DNA of 64,000 nt from Deltaproteobacteria bacterium (lineage in GTDB: Bacteria; Myxococcota; Kuafuiibacteriia; Kuafuiibacteriales; Kuafuiibacteriaceae): assembly GCA_016713425.1 (NCBI GenBank), contig JADJPE010000005.1, positions 372,001 through 436,000 on the forward strand, given 5' to 3'. The notes beneath the pieces were generated by a model. The model saw nothing but the letters and a program-made list of their open reading frames with translations. It was not told the origin of the DNA and searched no databases. The position numbers were made by a program, and so were the translations under genes. Shown here piece by piece: positions 1-9,061 of the stretch; positions within the stretch are counted from its first letter, which is position 1, and each line of letters opens with the position of its first letter.

Positions 1-765
1 AAACGAACTCACCCCGCTCTCCGCGCCTGCGTCTGAGCCAGAACCAGAACCAGAACCGGCCTCCGCAAGAGCTTCTCCATCGGCATCAGCGCCAGTTCCC
101 GGGCCTTCGTGCGCGTATTGGGCATGTCCCAACGCCGTCGAGCCCAAGATCAGCATCAGAGGCCGAACCGTCGCCCGGACGCCTGCGACATAGGGATCGG
201 TGATGTCGCCGACCATCGCTTCGACGCCAAAGGCTCCGAAGTTCACGGCCGCGTTGACACCGGTGTGCCAGCGGTTCTGGTCGATGCCGTTGAAGTATCG
301 ATGCATGATCGTGCCGTGGCCGATCGTGAGCTCCGACAGTTCGCCCGCGCGAACGTAGAACGGTCCTTTCTTGTCGCGTTGCCCAACGTACACATAGCGG
401 AGCACCCGAAAGAAATCGCCCACTTCATCCCAGTCTTCGCGGCGAAGCGCGCCCGCGAAATCCCGGTCGTTCTTCGGATCCTTGTCGATGACGCGAAGGC
501 GCAACGGAAGCTGAAAACCGACGCCCCAAAAATCTCGGTCGAAGTTGATCCTGAGCGCGAGCGACACGAAGACATCTTCGTCGAGGGCGCCGATGCCGAA
601 CATGCCCGAGAACGAATCGGGCGGCAGATTCGAGGGTGCGGCATCCGCCATCGTCGCCGCCTGCTCGGAGGAGATCTGCGCGATGCCAAGTCGTGCCCCC
701 CCGCCCGCAAAACACAGCAACAGGGTGCCGCAAAAGATGAAGGCCAAGCGCCAGTGTCGATTCAC
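1..765 (-). CDS. Exported protein of unknown function, 3' end beyond window
   Basis: The minus-strand frame is open from a GTG at 765 to the window edge (255 codons, no stop), so the C-terminus is missing. The protein begins with a basic residue and a hydrophobic run (HWRLAFIFCGTLLLCFAGGG) that looks like a Sec signal peptide. The body contains alternating short hydrophobic stretches (for example FWGVGFQLPLRLRVID and GPFYVRAGELSELTIG), as in outer-membrane or periplasmic beta-rich proteins. The visible end is low-complexity Ser/Gly/Asp. The start lies 3 bp after the stop of the metallophosphoesterase gene, so the two are probably co-transcribed. I do not recognise a family. The 280-codon plus-strand frame over the same bases is read as its antisense shadow. 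Confidence 0.7.
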   Translation of the reverse strand, partial: MNRHWRLAFIFCGTLLLCFAGGGARLGIAQISSEQAATMADAAPSNLPPDSFSGMFGIGALDEDVFVSLALRINFDRDFWGVGFQLPLRLRVIDKDPKNDRDFAGALRREDWDEVGDFFRVLRYVYVGQRDKKGPFYVRAGELSELTIGHGTIMHRYFNGIDQNRWHTGVNAAVNFGAFGVEAMVGDITDPYVAGVRATVRPLMLILGSTALGHAQYAHEGPGTGADADGEALAEAGSGSGSGSDAGAESGVSSF

Positions 766-768
766 GCG

Positions 769-1950
769 CTAAGGGTCGTGGAATTCGGTATCCGGGTCAA
801 ACATCCCGCCATCACACGCAGCACTCATGACCGCGGGCTGTGTGACCGCGCTGACGCTGCCCCCACCGCCTCCACCGCCCCCACGCGAAGCGGCATCTTG
901 AGGTCTCGCCGAAACGACCGACGTCGCCAGATTGGCGAAAGACACGGATGATGGACCTGCGTTGTGGGGCAGGAACACATCGTTTTCGTCCGGTCGCCCC
1001 GCGATGTAGCGAAGGAACCCATCCGTGTCCGAGACGGTGGCGAACCGCCGCGCCTTACGGCCGCTGAGTACGGCCGCAAGCCCGGCCTCCATGAGGCCCG
1101 TGAGTCGCGGACGAAGCGCGCTCACGTGGATGCCGCTGTCGTCGAACTCGAGGATACGTGCAACGTGCGGATACGCGGCCGGCGAAGGGGTCAAGATATG
1201 ATAGAAGCCATTCGAGACGTTTGACGCGTCCGACGTGTCCGGGCCGTGCGACGCCCCGTCTGGCCCGATGCGTTGGATGCTCGACGCGTGATGATGGCCG
1301 CAAAGGTAGGCACGCACATTGGGGTACTGAAGCAAGAGCGCAACAACTTGCTCCCAGTTGCTGACGAGATACTCCTCGTCCCAGCGCGCGAGGTGATGCG
1401 GCGCCCACGTCCGGCGAAGAAGATGATGGCCGACCACAACGACATGGGGCTCCGTTGCTTCGCCCAGGCAGCGAGACAAAAAGCGGAGCGTATGAGGCGA
1501 GACGCGGCCGCCGGTGGCGCCGATGACCGTCGTGTCGATGCCGATGACACGGACGTCGCCAACCACCGTCCAAAAATTGAAGCGACGGGTCGAAATGCCG
1601 CGGCCGTGAAGACGCGCCGCGAACTGCGTCTTCGTGACGCGCCCCGAACGGGAGGTCACCGCCTCGTGGTTACCGACGACGCAGTACGCGCGCGGCAATC
1701 GATCGATGGCGTGAACAAAAGCGTCCAGGTCGCGCTCGCCCGAACCCCGATTGTCGATGTTGTCGCCGCCGAGCAAGACGGCGTCGACCGCCCGATCGAG
1801 CAGTTGGTCAACGAGGTCATGAAGGATCTCGATGCTGCGATTCTTTAGAACGGCCGTCGCCTTCCCGTCGCAGGCCACATGGCAGTCGGTGAGGTGTGCC
1901 AGCCGAACCCGCCGTCGCACGCCTGGCCGAAGCCCCTTCTCGTGGACCAT
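769..1950 (-). CDS. Calcineurin-like metallophosphoesterase
   Basis: This 393-residue protein carries the full set of metal-binding blocks of the calcineurin-like phosphoesterase superfamily, in order: DCH (D22, H24), GGDN (D63), GNHE (N94, H95), GHH (H175) and GHHH (about 219-221). These ligands bind a dinuclear metal centre that hydrolyses phosphoester bonds; the substrate cannot be told from the sequence. No signal peptide is obvious, so it is probably cytoplasmic. The last 40 residues contain a run of eight or more glycines and look disordered. It is the upstream member of a two-gene minus-strand unit with the exported protein 3 bp downstream. The superfamily call is firm and the specific activity is open. 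Confidence 0.9.
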   Translation of the reverse strand: MVHEKGLRPGVRRRVRLAHLTDCHVACDGKATAVLKNRSIEILHDLVDQLLDRAVDAVLLGGDNIDNRGSGERDLDAFVHAIDRLPRAYCVVGNHEAVTSRSGRVTKTQFAARLHGRGISTRRFNFWTVVGDVRVIGIDTTVIGATGGRVSPHTLRFLSRCLGEATEPHVVVVGHHLLRRTWAPHHLARWDEEYLVSNWEQVVALLLQYPNVRAYLCGHHHASSIQRIGPDGASHGPDTSDASNVSNGFYHILTPSPAAYPHVARILEFDDSGIHVSALRPRLTGLMEAGLAAVLSGRKARRFATVSDTDGFLRYIAGRPDENDVFLPHNAGPSSVSFANLATSVVSARPQDAASRGGGGGGGGSVSAVTQPAVMSAACDGGMFDPDTEFHDP

Positions 1951-1988
1951 GCGAAATGCCCTCCAGCCGGCCGAACGGCTCCGTGAAC

Positions 1989-2252
1989 CTAACGGATCCG
2001 GTAGGCCCCTGGATAGTCCCGATCGGCCTCATGGATGCAGTCGGATGCACAGCGGCATTGACATTCGGTCGGTACGCCTGAAACGTCCCACCGCTGGAAG
2101 CCACACGTGACCGGGAACCTGGAAACCGACAACCCAAGAAGCCGCGAGTCCCGCCGGGTGCCCCGGCCCGCAAGTTCCGGGCGAACAGCAGGGACCAAAA
2201 GGACAGCAGGGACCAAAAGGACAGCAGAGACCAAATGGACAGCAGAGACCAA
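1989..2252 (-). CDS. Possible small secreted cysteine-rich protein
   Basis: This is an 87-codon frame 38 bp upstream of the metallophosphoesterase gene on the same strand. Its N-terminus is hydrophobic (LVSAVLLVPAVLLVPAV), which could serve as a signal peptide, but that segment is simply the translation of an 18-bp tandem repeat. The C-terminal part is cysteine-rich (TCGFQRWDV, ECQCRCASDC) and reads like a genuine secreted peptide. A competing minus-strand frame over the same repeat gives CCPFGP units, so the frame choice is uncertain. No family is recognised. It may be a real small gene, a decayed one, or chance. Confidence 0.3.
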   Translation of the reverse strand: MVSAVHLVSAVLLVPAVLLVPAVRPELAGRGTRRDSRLLGLSVSRFPVTCGFQRWDVSGVPTECQCRCASDCIHEADRDYPGAYRIR

Positions 2253-2256
2253 GAGG
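2185..2256. repeat. 18-bp tandem repeat, 4 copies
   Basis: Four consecutive 18-bp units of the form acagcagggaccaaaagg, the first two identical and the last two with one to three changes. They lie in the 382-bp space between two divergent genes. The plus strand, in the frame of the downstream HD gene, reads as GPKGQQ collagen-like units, but no ATG, GTG or TTG opens that frame after the stop at about 2108. Confidence 0.9.
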
Positions 2257-2332
2257 ACGGCGACCCCGCCTGAAGGTGGTCCAAAGTACGCCCCCGGGCA
2301 GATCGCCCAGCCCTGATGAGAGGAAAAGCTGG

Positions 2333-3673
2333 ATGTCTTTCGACCTATTCCGCATCCAAATCCGCGATCCTATTCACGGAAGTCTGCATCTTTCACGCGA
2401 CGAGCTGGCTCTTGTCGACCATCCGGCCTTCCAGCGGCTTCGTTCCATCAAGCAGCTCGGGCTAGCCGACCTCGCCTTTCCCGGCGCCACCCACACCCGC
2501 TATGCGCACTCACTCGGCGTCATGCATGTCGCTTCGCGCATGTTCGAAAGTCTCGCGAAGCCGTTCCGCCTCGAAGACGCTGAGTACAACCGCCTCCTCG
2601 GAACACTTCGCCTAGCGGCGCTCTTTCACGACATAGGGCACCCGCCGCTCTCGCATACATCCGAGGCGTTCATGCCCCCCGTCTCGGCGCTCGAGCTCGA
2701 TCGCTGGATCGTCGGGCCGGAGGATCGCCGGGCCAACCACGAGGACTACACGCTTAAGATCCTCACCGATTCCGAGCTCACCCGCGTGATCGAAGACCGG
2801 TTCGCGGCGATCGGCGTAACGCCGGAAGACATCGCCACCCTGATTGCGGGACGACGCCCCCATGGCTCGGACCGAACGACGTTCGTGGTCGAGGGCCGCG
2901 ACTTCATGCCGCTCCTCCGCCAGTGCGTGAGCTCGGAGCTGGATGCAGACCGGATGGACTACCTCTTGCGCGATTCGTACTACGCCGGAGTTCCGTACGG
3001 TCGCTACGACATCGAATGGCTGCTGCAAAATCTCGCGCCGGTGGAGCGTCAGGCGCAGGTGTGCCTGGGCCTCAACGCACGCGCGAGCTTCGGATTCGAA
3101 GACTTTCTCTTGAGCCGATACCACATGTTCATGTCGGTGTACTTCCACCACATCCCCATCGGATACGAGGTGATGCTCCAACGCTTTCGTGACGAAAGCC
3201 CGAACGCACTCGTCGTTCCGGCGAACGTCGAAGGCTATCTAGAGTTCGACGACGTTTTTCTGATCTCCCTCCTGCGTCGCGTGAAGAGCCCCTGGGCGCG
3301 GCGCATCGTCGAGCGCCGAGCGTTCCGAATGCTCATTGAAGCGAAAGCGGTGGAAGGCCCGACACAGGCCGAGGATCGCTATGCGCCGCCCGACATCGAA
3401 CGCGTTCAGCAAGCGCTGACGGAAAAGGGCATCGCGAACATCAGCCACAGCGTGAAAGGACGGCTCTCCAAGTACTTCAGCCCCGGCGCCACGACGGTCC
3501 CGGGTGCGCCCCCTGAACTGAGTCCCTTCATCATCGAGGGCAGTCGGGCGATACCTGTCGAAGACTACGTCCCGCTCTACCGGCGCTACGCCGGGGCCAT
3601 CCATCTCCGGCGCCTCTATGTCGATCCGGAGCGGCTCGCCCAAGCGAGATCCATCGTGAAAGACCTCTCCTAA
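2333..3673 (+). CDS. HD-domain phosphohydrolase (dGTPase-like, COG1078 type)
   Basis: This 446-residue protein opens with the signature of the YdhJ/COG1078 HD family: RDPIHGSLHLS, QRLRSIKQLGLADLAFPGA, then THTRYAHSLGVMHVA. The metal-binding HD core is LFHDIGHPPLSH, followed by the downstream Asp in DADRMDYLLRDS. These enzymes are metal-dependent phosphohydrolases related to dNTP triphosphohydrolases. I chose ATG 2333 because an AGAGGAAAAG ribosome-binding site lies just before it and homologues begin close to the RDPIHG block. A GTG 19 codons upstream (2276) is possible but would add a collagen-like tail end with no clear role. It is transcribed divergently from the metallophosphoesterase gene. 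Confidence 0.88.
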   Translation: MSFDLFRIQIRDPIHGSLHLSRDELALVDHPAFQRLRSIKQLGLADLAFPGATHTRYAHSLGVMHVASRMFESLAKPFRLEDAEYNRLLGTLRLAALFHDIGHPPLSHTSEAFMPPVSALELDRWIVGPEDRRANHEDYTLKILTDSELTRVIEDRFAAIGVTPEDIATLIAGRRPHGSDRTTFVVEGRDFMPLLRQCVSSELDADRMDYLLRDSYYAGVPYGRYDIEWLLQNLAPVERQAQVCLGLNARASFGFEDFLLSRYHMFMSVYFHHIPIGYEVMLQRFRDESPNALVVPANVEGYLEFDDVFLISLLRRVKSPWARRIVERRAFRMLIEAKAVEGPTQAEDRYAPPDIERVQQALTEKGIANISHSVKGRLSKYFSPGATTVPGAPPELSPFIIEGSRAIPVEDYVPLYRRYAGAIHLRRLYVDPERLAQARSIVKDLS

Positions 3674-3690
3674 GCACACCCGCAAGCGCC

Positions 3691-3767
3691 CAAGCCCGGC
3701 CCAAGCCCGGCCCAAGCCCGGCCCAAGCACCGCCCAAGCCCCGCCCAAGCCCCGCCCAAGCCCCGCT
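3691..3767. repeat. 11-bp tandem repeat, 7 copies
   Basis: Seven head-to-tail units of caagcccggcc/caagccccgcc between the HD gene and the HEAT-repeat gene. The first three units are identical and later ones differ by one or two bases. There is no T-tract, so it does not look like an intrinsic terminator. Confidence 0.9.
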
Positions 3768-3832
3768 CGGCACCGACCAACTCCGCTTTCGTGCTTGGCA
3801 AGGGTGCGCACGGGGTCCTATGCGATGGGCCC

Positions 3833-6616
3833 ATGGCCATCACCATCATCGGCGAGAAGAAACCGCCCGAGCGCCCTTCATCCTCCCGGCCCGAGGCCGA
3901 TCTGCCGCGACCGGGCAGCGCACCGGCGGCTGAGCGTACCCTCCGTCGTGAGCAGATCGCGAGCCTGTTCGATCACGAGAACCCCCTAGTGCGTGCGTTC
4001 GCGGTCGAACAGACCCGCGCCCGCACCGACGAAGACTGGACAGACGCCCTCATCGCCAAAGTGAACGATCCCCATCCAGCCGTCGCCATGGAGGCGATGA
4101 TGCGGCTCGACGAGCGGCGCGCAGTTCGGGGTGCCGAGGCCATCGCTGCGCGATTTGCGACCAGCAATGGCGAAGTCGCGGCCGTCGCCGCGAAGGCGCT
4201 CGGGCGTCTGGCTCCCGCGCGTCTTCTCAGCGAGGTCAAGAAGCGAGGCCGACTCGACGACGAAGCCTATGCGGCCACCGCCACCGCACTCGCCGTCGTG
4301 GCCTCGCCGGACGTCGTCGAGTTCCTCGATCAGGCCATGAACCGAGCCGGTGCGCTTCACGCCGAGCGACGCGTGGCCTTGTACGGTGCCGCGTTGCTCT
4401 CCGGCCACACCAAGCTCACCACGCGCGCGCTTACCCTCGCGATTCGGGATTCAAAGGAAGAGGAACCTGAAAACGCCTCCTTCCCCACGCGCGCAGCCTT
4501 GGCGGCGATATCAGGCCTCCCCATGGTGGCCTCGCGACGCGAGTCTGGCTTGGAACTGTATGACCACATGCGCGACGTCTTGGAGAAGGACGCCGAGCGG
4601 GTGCTCCCGGACGTCCACCATCGAGAGGCTCTGCTGGAAGCGCTCAAGATCAAGCGGCCGAACTTCATCCTCGAGTGCCTCATCCCCGTTCTCAAGATCG
4701 AACTCGCGACACCCACCGCCGACATGGTTGCTGCCCCCGGCACCGGCACCGACGCCGGCACCAGCACGAGCAACAGCGTCAGCGTCAGCGCCAACACGAA
4801 CCCATCGTTGCCTCTGGACGGACCGGAGAGCCTCGGAAGTTTGCCCCGACGACGCCACGGCCTTCTCGCCGCACTGATCGAGCAACGCAACGCCATCGGC
4901 GCGCTCGACCTCCCCGCCGCCGCGCTCTTCTTGGTCGTGGCGACGCAGGCGGTACAGGTCATCCTCGCCGGCGCCAAACGCCCCGCGGACGACAAGGCCT
5001 CGGCGCCCGACGCGGCCCTGGTCGCGCTCAGCAAAGCACTCGAAGGCCACCCCAGTGCGGAGGCACTCGAAGCGATGTCGCTCGAAGCAACCACCGAGTT
5101 CTTCAAGGCCAAGAGCCCGCGCGACATGCGACGCCTCCTTGGTGTCATGAGCCGAGAAACATGGACCCGCCCCGAAACGCGGCGACGGATCCTGGAGGCC
5201 GTCACCGTATCGGGTCATGCCGGCATGCTGTTCCAGGCGGCCAGCGAAACGGACGAGACGCCTTTTCACCAGACCGTGTTCGACGTCGCGCAAAGCCACC
5301 CATCCGAGACCGAAGATGCGGTCGTCGAAGCGCTCGACGAGACCCCGATCGAACGCCGCAAAGCGCTCTTCCTGCTGGCCTTGATCGACCGAATCCGCAC
5401 GACACGGGTCGCCCTTGCGGTCGGACGCGCAGCCCCGAAGCTGAATGAGCACGACCGGAACGCGACGACGCGCGCGCTGCTCCGACTGGGTGACGACCGA
5501 CTCCTCCCCCTTCTCGAGGCGCGTGCGTTCCGAGATGAGCCGGAAGAGGCGGCGTTCTTGATCCTCTCGCTCATCCACAAGAAGGAAGTCACCGGGCGGC
5601 TCAAGCAGATCTTGGAGCGAGCCCCCGAAGAAACCTTCGGCGACAAACCGCACTTACGGCTGGGTCTCAAGTGCAAGCACTGCGGCGAGATCTTCACCTA
5701 TCGGATCGAGCACGTCCACCTCGACATCGAAGCCAAAGACGAGTTCGGGGACCCGGTCTTCGTCGGCGAGATCCGCTGCAAAGCGTGCCAGACGCAAGAC
5801 GCGCTCGAGCCCACGCCCGAGAGCGGGCGAATCATCGCCAACCACATGCTCTCGTTTCTCAGCGCGGCACGCGCTGGACAGCTCACGACCCCGCCGCTCG
5901 TCACGCCTTCGCAAACCTCGGTCTTGGGACGCAGGCTGGGCTTTGCAGCGGCACTCCGCGCTCTGAACGAAGCGATCGAGCGATCACCGGACGGCATTCG
6001 CCCACGGATCCAGCGTGCGCGAGTGCGAATGATTCTCGAACGGCCGGGCGTCGAAGAAGACGCCGACGCCGCGCTCGCGATCGATCCGAACGCGGTCGAG
6101 GGCAAGGCTCTGAAAGCCGCCGCCCGCGCCCGTGCGCAAGACTTCGAGACGGCCATGCGTCTTCTGAGCGAAGCTTGGCATCTCGTTCAGAAGGACGCAC
6201 CCGGACGCATCTACGAGACCGACGATCGGGAGACCTTCGCGAGCGGCCTCGAAGACAACATGCTGTCCTTGGCCCACCACACCGCGGCACCAACCGACAT
6301 CGACCTGGGTGCCGCCCGCGCGCGATTCGCCGAGCGCGAAGCGGAAGAGGAGGCCCATCTTGCCGCCCAAGCGGAAGCCGAAGAAGCAGAGGCACAGGCA
6401 CATGCACAGGGCGCGCGATCCGCGGCGAACGACCAAGAGACAGACGCGCGCGACGCACTCGATGCCCCAAGACGTGGACCTCGAAACGCCAGCGTCGCAT
6501 CGGCCGCAAAGGGGGACAACTTCGACCGCTTCCGACACGTCGGTCGCAACGATGCGTGCCCTTGTGGGAGCGGCAAGAAGTTCAAGAAGTGCCACGGAGC
6601 GACGGCGACCCGCTGA
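3833..6616 (+). CDS. HEAT-repeat / zinc-ribbon / TPR-like protein with C-terminal SEC-C motif
   Basis: This protein has about 927 residues and several recognisable layers. The N-terminal two thirds are alpha-helical HEAT-like repeats (for example ENPLVRAFAVEQ and HPAVAMEAMMRLDE), followed by further helical pairs. Around residues 610-660 are two Cys pairs (CKHCGE and CKACQ), a probable zinc ribbon. A TPR-like block follows (LNEAIERSPDG, DADAALAIDPNAVEG). After an Ala/Glu-rich coiled stretch it ends in a canonical SEC-C zinc motif (NDACPCGSGKKFKKCHG), as in SecA. It is presumably a cytoplasmic scaffold or adaptor, but no function is known to me. ATG 3833 is preferred; a GTG at 3791 would add 14 residues. 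The 30 bases upstream of both are repeat-derived and lack a good ribosome-binding site. Confidence 0.85.
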   Translation: MAITIIGEKKPPERPSSSRPEADLPRPGSAPAAERTLRREQIASLFDHENPLVRAFAVEQTRARTDEDWTDALIAKVNDPHPAVAMEAMMRLDERRAVRGAEAIAARFATSNGEVAAVAAKALGRLAPARLLSEVKKRGRLDDEAYAATATALAVVASPDVVEFLDQAMNRAGALHAERRVALYGAALLSGHTKLTTRALTLAIRDSKEEEPENASFPTRAALAAISGLPMVASRRESGLELYDHMRDVLEKDAERVLPDVHHREALLEALKIKRPNFILECLIPVLKIELATPTADMVAAPGTGTDAGTSTSNSVSVSANTNPSLPLDGPESLGSLPRRRHGLLAALIEQRNAIGALDLPAAALFLVVATQAVQVILAGAKRPADDKASAPDAALVALSKALEGHPSAEALEAMSLEATTEFFKAKSPRDMRRLLGVMSRETWTRPETRRRILEAVTVSGHAGMLFQAASETDETPFHQTVFDVAQSHPSETEDAVVEALDETPIERRKALFLLALIDRIRTTRVALAVGRAAPKLNEHDRNATTRALLRLGDDRLLPLLEARAFRDEPEEAAFLILSLIHKKEVTGRLKQILERAPEETFGDKPHLRLGLKCKHCGEIFTYRIEHVHLDIEAKDEFGDPVFVGEIRCKACQTQDALEPTPESGRIIANHMLSFLSAARAGQLTTPPLVTPSQTSVLGRRLGFAAALRALNEAIERSPDGIRPRIQRARVRMILERPGVEEDADAALAIDPNAVEGKALKAAARARAQDFETAMRLLSEAWHLVQKDAPGRIYETDDRETFASGLEDNMLSLAHHTAAPTDIDLGAARARFAEREAEEEAHLAAQAEAEEAEAQAHAQGARSAANDQETDARDALDAPRRGPRNASVASAAKGDNFDRFRHVGRNDACPCGSGKKFKKCHGATATR

Positions 6617-6891
6617 GCGGCGCCGATCATCGACGTTCGCCCAGGCCCGCCAGTAAGACAGACTCAGTCGAAAACTCCGGCGGTGAAGGACCAACCACCA
6701 ACCCCGCCAGCGCCGGCACAAACCGAACCAACACCATGACACCCTCGCCGTCGGCGAAGAAGGCGACGATCAGGTCTGGCGTCGGCGTCAAGCGCATCCG
6801 ACGCGCCAAAGCACGCGCCACAGAGTTTGACTGCGATCAGTGAAGAAGGAAGCCGGGGAAAGAAGAGCGGCGGTCGCGAACCGGACGATGA

Positions 6892-8313
<1,422 letters not shown>

Positions 8314-8508
8314 CTGTCGTTCTCTTTCTTCTGAGCGGACAAAGAGGCACGCCATGCCCCCCGCCGTTGATCCAAACAATGCAACGCCGAGACGTGGATA
8401 TGAGAGACGGCGTTCCGTGGCAAGTGGCGAAATGCAGACTCCGTCGGATGCATCAGACGGACATAGAAGAAACGGGAGGAATGGAAGAACGGAAGAATGA
8501 AAGGTCGA

Positions 8509-8847
8509 TCAAACGGCCGATGGACCGCGCTCGCCGGTTCGAATGCGAATCACTTCAGCCACATCAAAGACGAAGATCTTGCCATCGCCAATTCGCCCGG
8601 TGTTCGCCGCGTTCTCGATGGCCTCGACCACCCGATGGACGATCTCGTCCGTGCAGACGACCTCGATCTTGACCTTGGGCAAGAAGTCGACAACGTACTC
8701 GGCGCCACGGTAGAGCTCAGAGTGACCTTTCTGCCGCCCGAAACCCTTCACTTCGCTGATGGTCATTCCCTGGATGCCAATGTCGCCGAGGGCTTCTCGG
8801 ACCTCATCGAGTTTGAATGGCTTGACGACAGCTTCGACCTTCTTCAT
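8509..8847 (-). CDS. glnB: Nitrogen regulatory protein P-II
   Basis: This 112-residue protein has the P-II pattern: MKKVEAVVKPFKLDEV start, the T-loop with GHSELYRGAEYVVDFLPK (the Tyr modified by uridylylation in many species is present), and the C-terminal DGKIFVFDVAEVIRIRTGE block. P-II trimers bind ATP/ADP and 2-oxoglutarate and control glutamine synthetase and transporters. The frame is open a further 13 codons upstream, but the Met at 8847 is the conserved start. A TTGACG with 17-bp spacing to TACCGA sits just upstream and is a weak promoter candidate. No strong Shine-Dalgarno is visible. It is likely co-regulated with glnA. Confidence 0.96.
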   Translation of the reverse strand: MKKVEAVVKPFKLDEVREALGDIGIQGMTISEVKGFGRQKGHSELYRGAEYVVDFLPKVKIEVVCTDEIVHRVVEAIENAANTGRIGDGKIFVFDVAEVIRIRTGERGPSAV

Positions 8848-9061
8848 CGAGGCTTTGTCGGTACGACGGCCCCAAGCCGTCGTCAAGCGTTGCTACCCCG
8901 ATCGTGATGGGTGGTCGCGCGCTCGCCCGGCCGTCGCTTCCTCGTCGCCCGAACCCCGAACCCCGAACCCGGTACCGCGCGCGCCCGCACCCCTCGTCCG
9001 CCGCATCGGCCGAGAGGCTTTGACCGCCGGGCGGTCTTCAAGCTTTGATCTAGATTTGGAT

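Noticed and set aside
109..951. 280-codon plus-strand frame
   Set aside because: Antisense to the exported protein and the metallophosphoesterase; Arg/His-rich composition typical of a GC-rich shadow frame.
6627..6821. 64-codon minus-strand frame between the SEC-C gene and glnA
   Set aside because: No start signal or family; composition compatible with chance in a GC-rich gap.
8314..8508. Sigma-54 promoter between glnB and glnA
   Set aside because: No TGGCAC-N5-TTGC-like element found on the minus strand.
9020..9042. Intrinsic terminator after the phosphohexomutase gene
   Set aside because: A short GC hairpin (gaccgc/gcggtc) is present but without a T-run.
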